Part shown: one piece after another, positions 26,277 to 35,090 of the stretch
Position numbering within the stretch: position 1 is the first letter of the stretch
How the letters are laid out: every line of letters begins with the position of its first letter
NCBI GenBank assembly: GCA_051155775.1
Contig: DAXETV010000013.1
Location: forward strand, 62,001 to 126,000
Reading direction: 5' to 3'
From: CAYSCZ01 sp051155775
GTDB lineage: Bacteria > Bacteroidota > Bacteroidia > Cytophagales > Cyclobacteriaceae
Length of the DNA: 64,000 nucleotides
The notes under the pieces: model-generated
Database searches by the model: none
What the model was told of the DNA's origin: nothing
The model's input: the letters and a program-made list of their open reading frames with translations, nothing else
Position numbers and translations under genes: made by a program

Positions 26277-26338
26277 CGCAGAAAATCTTAGGAATTGCTC
26301 GATGCTATGGAGTGTTTAGGATTTGAACTATATTCAGA

Positions 26339-27178
26339 TTAATAATCATGAAAAGTAAGCAAAGGGATCTTAATATCGATCGCAATATTTTTAGAAACAC
26401 TTCTCTTAAAAATCCGCTCGAACAAGCTATGCTTTTTAGGCATTAAAACCAGCATATCCAGGTCATGTTCATCAATAAAATCCATGATACCATGTATTAC
26501 CTGTTCGTCTTTTTCAGTGTAAAATACACAATCGACACCCGGGAATTTTTCATTTATTGATTTTGCAATTCTACTTCCTTCGAAGTGCTCATTTGTTATC
26601 AGATGTTTCACAACACTAAAGACCAACAACCTGGCACTGAAAGTTTTTGCTAGCTTATGGATAATATCTAATCTGCCTATTTCATGGACCTCTTCAAACT
26701 CTGAGGCAAAGCCTATTATTTTAGGGTAAAACGCATCAAGGTTTCCAGGCACTACTAAAACGGGTATTTCTGAAAAACCGATCACATCTGTACTGTGCGT
26801 TCCTAAAAGGTGGTCAATTTTTTCATGATTAGCCCTGGTTCCCATAACAATAAGGTCGGCATCTGTTTCTTTAGAAGCACTGTAAATAGCATCTGTAAGA
26901 TAGGACACGAACTTTTCTGAATCATGAGGCACATCTTTAAGCTCAATTATTTCTTTTTCCAACTCCTGGAAGGAATTTTGAACCTGCTCTTCATAATCAG
27001 CGATAATAGGCTCGATGAATGTTCCGGCACCAATATCCGAATGTGGTACATGGATATGGACAGCATTGATCATGTGTATTTTTGATCCCCACTCTTTGGC
27101 AAGCCTTATTGCAACCTTTAAAGCTTTCTTGGAGCATTCTGAAAAATCAATGGGAACCAATATGTTGTTAATATCCAT
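26339..27178 (-). CDS. Tandem universal stress protein
   Basis: 279 residues made of two UspA domains (about 1-145 and 150-279). The first begins NNILVPIDFSECSKKALKVA and contains the nucleotide-loop motif VMGTRANHEKIDHLLGTHS, a variant of Gx2Gx9GS, so ATP binding is possible; the second is more diverged (LVLMPKKHS). Such proteins support survival under stress or starvation in the cytoplasm. It is divergent from ppk1 across a 98-base gap, which places two stress genes back to back. Confidence 0.88.
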   Translation of the reverse strand: MDINNILVPIDFSECSKKALKVAIRLAKEWGSKIHMINAVHIHVPHSDIGAGTFIEPIIADYEEQVQNSFQELEKEIIELKDVPHDSEKFVSYLTDAIYSASKETDADLIVMGTRANHEKIDHLLGTHSTDVIGFSEIPVLVVPGNLDAFYPKIIGFASEFEEVHEIGRLDIIHKLAKTFSARLLVFSVVKHLITNEHFEGSRIAKSINEKFPGVDCVFYTEKDEQVIHGIMDFIDEHDLDMLVLMPKKHSLFERIFKRSVSKNIAIDIKIPLLTFHDY

Positions 27179-27276
27179 AATTATGCAATGAATTAATAAA
27201 AGTTTATTAACTAAAAATAAGACTAAACTACTACATTTATTCTGACTTTAGTCATTAGAAAAGCTGTCAAATTCCT

Positions 27277-29343
27277 ATGAAAGACCAACCAATCTATTAC
27301 GACCGGGACCTAAGCTGGCTCTCCTTTAATTACCGGGTATTAATGGAAGCCAGGGATAAAGCCAATCCCTTATATGAAAGAATAAAATTTTTAGCAATCT
27401 ACTCCTCTAATTTAGATGAATTTTTTAGGGTCAGGGTTGCGGGAATCAGAAGTCTTTCACGAATTGATAAAGAAAAAATTAATATACAGTCGGAAATATC
27501 AGAACCTAAGCGTCTGTTAAAAACTATCCATACGAAAGTTACCGAGCAACTTAATGAGTATGGGGATGCATTGAATGAAGTTTTTGGAGAATTGAATGCC
27601 AAAGGGGTATGTGTGCTTGAAAATAGCGTCTACACTGAAAAGCAAAAAGAGAAGATATTATACTTTTTCAAAACAAAGGTGCTTGCATTTCTTAAACCAT
27701 ATGTGTTCGGGAAAAACGCCGGGGAACCCTTTCTAAATAATCGGCAGTTGTACCTTGCATTGACTATCCAAAAGAAAGGCTCCAAAGAGAAAGAATATGC
27801 ATATTTGAACGTGCCATCAGATAAACTGCCCAGGTTTTTTCAATTACCCTCTGAAAATGGTACTTACTATTTCACTTATCTTGATGATATCATCCGAGCC
27901 CATCTGGATTTTATCTTTCCTGACTATGAAATTTTAGAATGCAAGAGCATCAAACTGAATAAAGATGCAGACCTCCATATTGACGATGAGTTTAGCGGCG
28001 ATCTCGTTGAAAAAATCGAAAAACAAATAAAAAAAAGAAACCTCGGTGAGCCATCACGATTTCTTTTCGATAAAACAACATCAGCTGATCTTATTGATTT
28101 CCTCTCTGAAAAATTTGAACTGTTTGCCGAAGATAAAGTCCCCGGGGGACGCTATCACAATTTAAATGATTATATGAAACTACCCAACCCGGTGGGTAGT
28201 GATGTTGAAATCCAAAAACTTAAACCTATTAAGCATCAGGGTTTAGAAAGCAAACGATCAATTTTTTCAGTGATCGAAGAAAAGGATCAGATCCTCCATT
28301 TTCCTTACCACTCCTATGATTACATTCTTCAATTTTTCAATCAAGCGGCCATAGACCCATTTGTAAAAGAAATCAACGTAACTTTTTACAGGATGGCTGA
28401 AGAGAGTTTTATAGGCGATGCTCTCATAAGTGCTGCCCAAAATGGAAAAAAGGTCATGGTTTTTATGGAGCTTAAAGCAAGGTTTGATGAAGAAAACAAT
28501 CTAAAATGGGCTGCCCGGATGAATGAAGCTGGCATCACCATCATTTATAGCATACCGGGCCTAAAAGTTCACGCAAAGGTTGCATTGATTAAAAAAACAT
28601 GCAAAGATGGATCATTGAAAAAATTTGGTTTCTTCGGTACGGGCAACCTGAATGAAAATACAGCAAGAATATATGTAGACCATGCGCTATTAACCTGTCA
28701 CCATGAAATGACAGATGAACTATCAAGCATATTCAGGTTCTTATATAAAAGAAAGGATCCTGTACGCTTTAAACATCTGATGGTATCACAGTTTAACATT
28801 CTGGAGGGATTCTACGCCCTAATCGATAATGAAATAAGTATTGCAAAGCAGGGCAGGAATGCTCGAATAATCATCAAACTTAATAATATAGAAGAAAAGA
28901 ATATAATTGATAAGCTTTATGAAGCTAGCCAGGCCGGAGTTCAAATTAGGATGATCATTCGGGGAATTTGCTGCCTCCGCCCAGGCATTAAGGGGCTGAG
29001 TGAAAATATCTACATCACACGAATTGTGGATAGGTTTTTAGAGCATGCCAGAATATTTGTTTTTCACAATAATGGGGATGAAAAAATATATCTGGGTTCA
29101 GCCGATTGGATGAAAAGGAATCTTTACCGTCGGGTAGAAGTTACTTTCCCGATTTATAACAACGAAATCAAAGATCAAATTAAACGTATTTTAGATTATC
29201 AAATTAATGATACCGTCAAATCGGTTCAATTAAATCAAGACCTGGAAAATATTCCCATTGAAAATACTTACAATGTTCGGTCCCAGTTGGCCATTTATGA
29301 CTATGTAAAGAAACTTGAAGGATCAAATGGGATGAAGACCTGA
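27277..29343 (+). CDS. ppk1: Polyphosphate kinase 1
   Basis: Makes inorganic polyphosphate from ATP. 688 residues, the usual length. The N-terminal domain starts YYDRDLSWLSFNYRVL. The first catalytic histidine is in PGLKVHAKVAL (about residue 431), followed by GTGNLNENTARIYVDHALL (about 455-473) and the second conserved histidine in EHARIFVFHN (about 590); GSADWMKRNLYRRVEV completes the phospholipase D-like core. All required residues are visible. It is transcribed away from uspA. A Ppx/GppA-type phosphatase is at 41783. Confidence 0.96.
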   Translation: MKDQPIYYDRDLSWLSFNYRVLMEARDKANPLYERIKFLAIYSSNLDEFFRVRVAGIRSLSRIDKEKINIQSEISEPKRLLKTIHTKVTEQLNEYGDALNEVFGELNAKGVCVLENSVYTEKQKEKILYFFKTKVLAFLKPYVFGKNAGEPFLNNRQLYLALTIQKKGSKEKEYAYLNVPSDKLPRFFQLPSENGTYYFTYLDDIIRAHLDFIFPDYEILECKSIKLNKDADLHIDDEFSGDLVEKIEKQIKKRNLGEPSRFLFDKTTSADLIDFLSEKFELFAEDKVPGGRYHNLNDYMKLPNPVGSDVEIQKLKPIKHQGLESKRSIFSVIEEKDQILHFPYHSYDYILQFFNQAAIDPFVKEINVTFYRMAEESFIGDALISAAQNGKKVMVFMELKARFDEENNLKWAARMNEAGITIIYSIPGLKVHAKVALIKKTCKDGSLKKFGFFGTGNLNENTARIYVDHALLTCHHEMTDELSSIFRFLYKRKDPVRFKHLMVSQFNILEGFYALIDNEISIAKQGRNARIIIKLNNIEEKNIIDKLYEASQAGVQIRMIIRGICCLRPGIKGLSENIYITRIVDRFLEHARIFVFHNNGDEKIYLGSADWMKRNLYRRVEVTFPIYNNEIKDQIKRILDYQINDTVKSVQLNQDLENIPIENTYNVRSQLAIYDYVKKLEGSNGMKT

Positions 29344-29436
29344 AAATCGCCTGCCAAAGTGTCATTTTTAAAACATATGGATTGCATATGGAATAAATTT
29401 TGAACTGAGGTATGTTGATTTTAAAATCAATTAATC

Positions 29437-31329
29437 ATGCAAGAAAAAGGTACATTATCAATCCACACGGAAAATATATTTCCAATAATCAAAAAGTTTC
29501 TTTACTCCGATCATGAAATATTCCTACGGGAACTCATCTCAAATGCAGTTGATGCTTCACAAAAAATAAAGCGTATGGCCTCAATTGGCGAGTATCAGGA
29601 AGAACTTGGCGACTTAACCATCGATGTTAGTTTCAACAAAAAACTAAAAACCATCACCATCAGCGATAAAGGTGTCGGTATGACAGCTGATGAAATAAAG
29701 AAGTATATCAATCAGATAGCTTTCTCAGGAGCCTCTGAGTTTCTTGAAAAATATAAGGATAAAGGAGAAGACCAACAGATCATAGGTTTTTTTGGGTTGG
29801 GTTTTTACTCAGCTTTTATGGTTTCAAAGAAGGTTGAGATTATCACCAAATCTTACCAGCAAGATGCGGAACCTGCCCAATGGATTTGTGATGGAACCAC
29901 AGAATTTGAGATAAACAAGGCTGTAAAAAAAGAGAGAGGAACTGATATCATTCTGCATGTTAATGAGGACTCAGAAGAATTTCTTGATGAAGCCAGGCTG
30001 CAGGGTATTATGGATAAGTATTGCAAGTTTATGCCGGTAACTATCCGGTTTGGTCAGAAAGATAAAAGCGTTGAAGATGGCAAGGATAAAGATGGTAACA
30101 CAAAATATAAGACGACAAAGGTTGACAACATCATTAATGATACGGTGCCGCTGTGGACAAAATCACCCAGTGATTTAAATGATGAAGATTATCTGAATTT
30201 TTATAAAACCTTATATCCATTTTCTGAGGATCCTTTATTTTGGATTCACTTAAATGTAGATTATCCATTTAACCTAACCGGCATATTATATTTCCCTAAA
30301 GTCAAGAGCGATTTTGAGCTTCAAAAGAATAAGATACAACTTTATTCAAAACAAGTATTTATTACGGATGAAGTTAAGGACGTCGTACCTGAGTTTCTCA
30401 TGCTTTTACATGGTGTAATTGACTCACCTGATATCCCTTTAAATGTTTCCAGAAGTTATCTGCAATCTGACAGCAATGTCAAAAAGATAAATAACTACGT
30501 TACTAAAAAGGTTGCGGACAAGCTTGGAGAATTGTTTAAAAACGACAGAGCTTCCTATGAAAAAAAATGGAGTGACATTGGAGTTTTTGTAAAATATGGC
30601 ATGATATCAGAAGAAAAGTTTGATGAGAAAGCAAAAGATTTTGCTTTATTAAAAAGTGTTGATGATAAATATCGCACTGTAGAAGAATATAAAGAATTCG
30701 TCAAGACCAACCAAACGGATAAAGATAAAAACACTGTTATTTTATATGCAACGGATGTTGAGAAGCAACATGCTTATGTGGAGGCGGCCAGGAAAAGAGG
30801 TTATGATGTTATAATATTTGATGGTATTCTGGATAGTCATTATATCAACCATCTGGAACAAAAAAATGATAAAGTGTCAATCAAGCGGGTAGATTCGGAT
30901 ATCGTAGATAAGCTCATCGATAAAGATGAAAAACGCGAGTCTGTGCTTAGCGATAAGGAAAAAGACACACTGAAACAGATTTTTGAAAATTCAATCAATA
31001 ATAAAAATGCAACAGTCGTGATGGAAAACCTTTCACCAGAAGATATGCCGGTGATCGTAACCATGCCTGAATTCATGAGGAGAATGAAAGATATGCAAAA
31101 AGCTGGTGGCAGCCCAATGATGATGATGGGTGACTTTCCTGATCAGATAACCGTTTCTGTAAATTCAAACCATCAATTAATATCAAAGATCAACAAAATG
31201 GAGGATGAAAATGAGAAAAAACAACTGGCAAAGCAAGGTTATGATTTAGCGCTTCTATCACAGAATATGTTATCAGGCGCCGACTTAACAAATTTTATTA
31301 AAAGAAGTGTTGAAATAACTACTGCATAA
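29437..31329 (+). CDS. htpG: Molecular chaperone HtpG (Hsp90)
   Basis: 630 residues. The N-terminal GHKL ATPase has the motif RELISNAVDASQK (ATP/Mg Asn at about 36), DKGVGM, and GFFGLGFYSAFM (about 116-127). The middle domain has the catalytic arginine loop NVSRSYLQSD, and the C-terminal dimerisation domain ends in helical TNFIKRSVEI. Cytosolic ATP-dependent chaperone. A charged stretch (KDKSVEDGKDKDGNTK, near 207-222) sits where Bacteroidota HtpG has an insert. A stem-loop follows the stop. Confidence 0.96.
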   Translation: MQEKGTLSIHTENIFPIIKKFLYSDHEIFLRELISNAVDASQKIKRMASIGEYQEELGDLTIDVSFNKKLKTITISDKGVGMTADEIKKYINQIAFSGASEFLEKYKDKGEDQQIIGFFGLGFYSAFMVSKKVEIITKSYQQDAEPAQWICDGTTEFEINKAVKKERGTDIILHVNEDSEEFLDEARLQGIMDKYCKFMPVTIRFGQKDKSVEDGKDKDGNTKYKTTKVDNIINDTVPLWTKSPSDLNDEDYLNFYKTLYPFSEDPLFWIHLNVDYPFNLTGILYFPKVKSDFELQKNKIQLYSKQVFITDEVKDVVPEFLMLLHGVIDSPDIPLNVSRSYLQSDSNVKKINNYVTKKVADKLGELFKNDRASYEKKWSDIGVFVKYGMISEEKFDEKAKDFALLKSVDDKYRTVEEYKEFVKTNQTDKDKNTVILYATDVEKQHAYVEAARKRGYDVIIFDGILDSHYINHLEQKNDKVSIKRVDSDIVDKLIDKDEKRESVLSDKEKDTLKQIFENSINNKNATVVMENLSPEDMPVIVTMPEFMRRMKDMQKAGGSPMMMMGDFPDQITVSVNSNHQLISKINKMEDENEKKQLAKQGYDLALLSQNMLSGADLTNFIKRSVEITTA

Positions 31330-31352
31330 CAAATAATTTCGTCAATTTTAGG

Positions 31353-31373
31353 GGCCAGTTTTCTTAGCTGGCC
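31353..31373 (+). terminator. Weak stem-loop after htpG
   Basis: GGCCAGTT (31353-31360) pairs with AGCTGGCC (31366-31373) with one G-T pair. The following T-tract is poor, so it may be a weak terminator or an RNA-end protector. Confidence 0.4.
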
Positions 31374-31426
31374 ATGTTTATTTACAATTTGAATCCCTCA
31401 TATACGTTAAACAAAAAAACCAATAC

Positions 31427-32260
31427 ATGCTGCGGAGACTTTTTTGTCTGGTATTTTTTATGCCTGGCATGCTTTATAGTCAGGATGATGCCACCATCGA
31501 TGAATTATTTAAGGTTGAATACACTACTCCTTTAACCATTGATTTAGATACCGCCCAGGATCATATTGTTCAGCCAAAGGAGAAGAAAAAAAAGAAAAAA
31601 GTTTTTTATGGATTGAAAACCAAAAAGGGTTTTAATAAGCGCCGATTTAGAGGAAAAATGATAGTAGAACGTTTTAGATACCTTAAAACGTTTGATACAG
31701 AAGCGCTTGATCCTTATTTAAGAGAAATCTACTACTACAATACAAAAAGAAGAAAGATTATAAAAACCACAAGGTTTGACCCGGAAAAAGGCTATATCCT
31801 ACATGGGCCCTATATTAAAACCTATGATGAACAACTAATCCATAAAGGCATGTTTTATAAAGGTGTAAAGCATGGGCGATGGATAAAACTAAATAGTTAT
31901 GACATTCTTACCGATAAAAAACACTTCTATAAGGGCTGGCCTAAAGAGGCACGAATCGCTTATTATGATGTAGAAAAAACCAAGATGAAGGAGATGATCC
32001 CGATACACTATGGTGAGAAAAATGGGGATTATTATGCTTATCATAAAAATGGTAAACTGGCGGTAGAAGGCCAATATCAATTCGACCAAAAAGTGGGCAT
32101 GTGGAAGGAATATTACCCAACGGCTCGTCGGCGTACAAAACGGATCATCAAATATCCTGATAAGCCTTTTGATGAGGAAACCGAACCTTACATAATGCGT
32201 GAATACAGCATATCAGGTGAACTAATTTATGATCATAAAAAGCAGCAGGCCAGAAAGTAA
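31427..32260 (+). CDS. Secreted MORN-repeat-like protein, function unknown
   Basis: 277 residues with a signal peptide (about 1-18, before QDDAT). A Lys-rich segment (about 45-75) precedes four to five repeats of the type hxGxYxxYxxGxxxxxGxY, for example LHGPYIKTYDEQLIHKG, HGRWIKL, KNGDYYAYHKNGKLAVEGQY and KVGMWKEYYP; these match the MORN / YwqK antitoxin-like variant repeat. Such repeats make extended beta sheets and usually serve in protein or lipid contact. No toxin partner is next to it. It converges on yraN with three bases between. Confidence 0.65.
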   Translation: MLRRLFCLVFFMPGMLYSQDDATIDELFKVEYTTPLTIDLDTAQDHIVQPKEKKKKKKVFYGLKTKKGFNKRRFRGKMIVERFRYLKTFDTEALDPYLREIYYYNTKRRKIIKTTRFDPEKGYILHGPYIKTYDEQLIHKGMFYKGVKHGRWIKLNSYDILTDKKHFYKGWPKEARIAYYDVEKTKMKEMIPIHYGEKNGDYYAYHKNGKLAVEGQYQFDQKVGMWKEYYPTARRRTKRIIKYPDKPFDEETEPYIMREYSISGELIYDHKKQQARK

Positions 32261-32263
32261 GAA

Positions 32264-32620
32264 CTAATAAAAAGCATCTTCAAAATGTGCCAGCTCATTG
32301 GTTTCAACATTTATGGCGATGATGTCGAATCGAACGTTATGCTTCCAATCCTTTTCACTCACATAATGCGCTGAGGCTTTCAAAATCATATTTTTTTGAT
32401 GATCAGTCACAAAATCCTCCGGATGACCAAAGTCATTATTAGAACGTGTTTTTACTTCTACAAACACCATTAAATCTTCATTTGCAACAATTAAGTCAAT
32501 TTCCGAACGCCCACATCTGTAATTTCTTTGTAGCACGCTAAACCCTGAATAAATTAAATAGGCTTCCGCAGCCCGCTCTCCTTTTTTTCCTAATTCCCTT
32601 GACTGGTGATTCTCTGGCAT
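32264..32620 (-). CDS. yraN: YraN / UPF0102 endonuclease-like protein
   Basis: 118 residues of the restriction-endonuclease fold family. The catalytic-type residues are visible: E in GRSEIDLI (about 39-46), and the EVK motif in VFVEVKTR (about 53-60). The family is widespread; it may act as a Holliday-junction-type or DNA-uptake-linked nuclease, but its role is not settled. It is divergent from manA over 41 bases. Confidence 0.85.
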   Translation of the reverse strand: MPENHQSRELGKKGERAAEAYLIYSGFSVLQRNYRCGRSEIDLIVANEDLMVFVEVKTRSNNDFGHPEDFVTDHQKNMILKASAHYVSEKDWKHNVRFDIIAINVETNELAHFEDAFY

Positions 32621-32630
32621 AATAAACTAC

Positions 32631-32638
32631 TATCTTTG
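32631..32638 (+). promoter_or_regulatory. Candidate -7 box of the manA-lipB operon
   Basis: TATCTTTG is a full match to TAnnTTTG and lies 23 bases before the manA ATG at 32662. A TTG at 32599 is too far (29 bases) to be a normal -33 element. Confidence 0.45.
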
Positions 32639-32661
32639 ACCAGGATGAAAATTAATAAGTA

Positions 32662-33633
32662 ATGCTCTATCCATTAAAATTTAAAACCATCTTCAAGGAG
32701 AAAATTTGGGGTGGACAGAAAATTAAAACGTACCTGGGAAAAGATTTTAGTCCATTACATAACTGTGGGGAAACATGGGAATTATCGGGAGTAGAAGGAA
32801 ATGTGTCTATAGTAAAAGAAGGAGATTTACAGGGGGAAACGATTACCTCGCTTATTGAACAGTATAAAGACTCACTTCTGGGGAATAAAATTTATCGGAA
32901 ATATAAGAACGAATTCCCTTTGCTGGTGAAATTTATAGATGCCGGGGAAGATCTTTCCATACAGGTACACCCTGATGACACATTGGCAAAAGAAAGGCAT
33001 AATAGCCTGGGAAAAACAGAGATGTGGTATATCATTCAAGCCGATGAAGGGGCAAAACTCATCACAGGTTTCAACCAACCAGTTACAAGGGAGCAGTATT
33101 TGGAAACCTTTCAACAAGGAAGAATAAAAGAAGTCCTAAATATTGAGGAGGTTTATCCAGATGATGTATTCTATATACCTGCCGGCAGGGTTCATACAAT
33201 TGGCAAAGGTATTTTACTGGCTGAGATTCAACAGTCGTCAGATGTGACTTACCGTATTTATGATTTCGATCGTATGGATTCAAATGGCAATAAAAGGGAG
33301 TTACATGTTGAGCAGGCTCAGGATGCGATAGATTATAACTATTATGATCATTATAAAACAAATTATAATAAGTCACTATCAAAAGTAAATCTGGTTGACC
33401 AAAAGTATTTCACAACAAACAAGATCAGGCTGCATGGAAAGGACGAAAAAGATTTCACTGCGATCGATTCATTTGTGGTTTACATCTGCATTGAAGGTAG
33501 TTTTAGTTTAGGATTTGAAAATAAAAGAATTTCTGGAAAAAAAGGCGAAGTCGTACTTGTGCCTGCTTGCATAAAAAAATATGAATTAACCTCCGGCGTT
33601 GGTTGCACTTTGCTTGAAACCTATATTAGCTAG
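32662..33633 (+). CDS. manA: Mannose-6-phosphate isomerase, class I
   Basis: Interconverts mannose-6-phosphate and fructose-6-phosphate, feeding GDP-mannose. 323 residues with a cupin fold: KEKIWGGQKI at 12-21, zinc ligands Q101 and H103 in SIQVHPDD, Glu in TEMWYII, and H177 in PAGRVHTIG. This is the short Firmicutes/Bacteroidota-type ManA. It opens a plus-strand operon; lipB starts nine bases later. The glycan genes at 56070-60138 could use its product (inference). Confidence 0.93.
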   Translation: MLYPLKFKTIFKEKIWGGQKIKTYLGKDFSPLHNCGETWELSGVEGNVSIVKEGDLQGETITSLIEQYKDSLLGNKIYRKYKNEFPLLVKFIDAGEDLSIQVHPDDTLAKERHNSLGKTEMWYIIQADEGAKLITGFNQPVTREQYLETFQQGRIKEVLNIEEVYPDDVFYIPAGRVHTIGKGILLAEIQQSSDVTYRIYDFDRMDSNGNKRELHVEQAQDAIDYNYYDHYKTNYNKSLSKVNLVDQKYFTTNKIRLHGKDEKDFTAIDSFVVYICIEGSFSLGFENKRISGKKGEVVLVPACIKKYELTSGVGCTLLETYIS

Positions 33634-33642
33634 AATTTCTTC

Positions 33643-34377
33643 ATGAACTATCATTTAAACCACATGGTTGAGCATATCGATGTAGGAGAAATTGGTTTTC
33701 GCGAAGCATGGGATTATCAGGAAAAGCTATTCAACAAAATAATTGATGTTAAAATAAATAACAGGAGGAGAAGTGTAGAGTCACAAAATAGGACACCTAA
33801 TTACTTGATATTTTGTTGCCACCCGCATGTTTATACTTTAGGTAAAAGTGGTGATATCAAAAATCTGTTGATTACTGACGAAGAATTAAAAAAAGGCCAA
33901 ATATCGTTTTATCATACCAATCGCGGAGGCGATATAACCTATCACGGTCCCGGGCAGATTGTTGCGTATCCAATTTTTGACCTGGAAAATTTCTTTACGG
34001 ATATTCATAAATATTTGAGGTGCCTGGAAGAGACAGTCATTCTGACACTAGCGGAACTTGGTGTAAAAGCTGGAAGATTGAAAGGATTAACAGGCGTTTG
34101 GTTAGACCCGGACAACAATATGAAATCAAGAAAAATTTGTGCCCTCGGTGTTAAGACCAGCCGATGGGTTGCTATGCATGGATTAGCTTTTAATGTAACC
34201 TCTGATTTAAATTATTTTAACAAAATCGTGCCTTGCGGCATCAAAGATAGAGCAGTCACCTCTTTGCAAAATGAATTGAATTATCCTGTTGACATTGAAG
34301 CGATAAAAACAATGTTAAAAGACAATTTTCAAAAAGTATTTGATATTGAATACAAAAATACAAAAAACAGTATATGA
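33643..34377 (+). CDS. lipB: Lipoyl(octanoyl) transferase
   Basis: Transfers octanoyl from acyl carrier protein to lipoyl domains, the first step of lipoate synthesis. 244 residues with the catalytic pair: Lys in ALGVKTSRW (about 170) and Cys in VPCGIKDRAV (about 199). RGGDITYHGPGQIVAYP (about 93-109) is the family signature. The end overlaps the exonuclease gene by four bases (ATGA). lipA is not in the window. Confidence 0.95.
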   Translation: MNYHLNHMVEHIDVGEIGFREAWDYQEKLFNKIIDVKINNRRRSVESQNRTPNYLIFCCHPHVYTLGKSGDIKNLLITDEELKKGQISFYHTNRGGDITYHGPGQIVAYPIFDLENFFTDIHKYLRCLEETVILTLAELGVKAGRLKGLTGVWLDPDNNMKSRKICALGVKTSRWVAMHGLAFNVTSDLNYFNKIVPCGIKDRAVTSLQNELNYPVDIEAIKTMLKDNFQKVFDIEYKNTKNSI

Positions 34378-35090
34378 TTGAAGACCTGAAAGATTTAATA
34401 ATACTAGATATAGAAACAGTTTCTGAAAAGCCGGATTTTGATCAGCTTGATTATAGGTTCAAAGAATTATGGGAAAAAAAAGCCTCCTTCTTAAGAAATG
34501 AACAAGGGCTTTCAATAGCAGAGCAATACTTTGACAGAGCAGCCATATATGCTGAGTTTGGTAAAATAATAACCATAGCACTGGGTTATTTTCAACAATC
34601 AAAAGGTGATATTTCTTTGAGAATTAAATCATGTACCAGCCATAGTGAACCGGAATTATTAAATGAGTTTGTATCGATCGTTAAAAATTTTGATAAAGGC
34701 AATCTCAGACTCTGTGCTCACAACGGGAAAGAATTTGATTATCCATACATATGCAGACGACTGCTGGTCAATCGGATGGATATTCCTGAATGCTTGAATA
34801 TAAGAGGCAAAAAGCCATGGGAGGTAAACCATATCGACACAATGGAGATGTGGAAGTTTGGAGATTATAAAAGTTATTCCTCGCTTGACTTATTAACCGC
34901 TGTTTTAGGCATCCCCTCCAGTAAACAGGATATCGATGGCAGCCAGGTAAATACGGTTTATTATCATCAAAATGGGTTGGATGAGATCAGTAAATACTGC
35001 CAGAATGATGTGATAGCTACCGCAAATCTATACCTTCGCCTTAATAACCATACGATTTTAACCCCTGATCAAATCATCACATTGAATTAA
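34374..35090 (+). CDS. DEDD-type 3'-5' exonuclease, DNA polymerase B exonuclease-like
   Basis: 238 residues. The DEDD ligands are visible: D12 and E14 in ILDIETV (11-17), Asp in HNGKEFDYPYICRR (about 122) and the last Asp in YCQNDV (about 204-209), where Tyr-x3-Asp marks a DEDDy enzyme. It matches the family of predicted 3'-5' exonucleases related to PolB proofreading domains. It starts within the last codon of lipB (ATGA) and its stop shares one base with the rnr start (TAATG), so the genes are translationally coupled. DNA versus RNA preference is not evident. Confidence 0.85.
   Translation: MIEDLKDLIILDIETVSEKPDFDQLDYRFKELWEKKASFLRNEQGLSIAEQYFDRAAIYAEFGKIITIALGYFQQSKGDISLRIKSCTSHSEPELLNEFVSIVKNFDKGNLRLCAHNGKEFDYPYICRRLLVNRMDIPECLNIRGKKPWEVNHIDTMEMWKFGDYKSYSSLDLLTAVLGIPSSKQDIDGSQVNTVYYHQNGLDEISKYCQNDVIATANLYLRLNNHTILTPDQIITLN

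Noticed and set aside
31427..32260. A toxin-antitoxin system from the YwqK-like repeats
   Set aside because: The protein has a signal peptide and no toxin gene adjoins; the repeat name does not prove that function.
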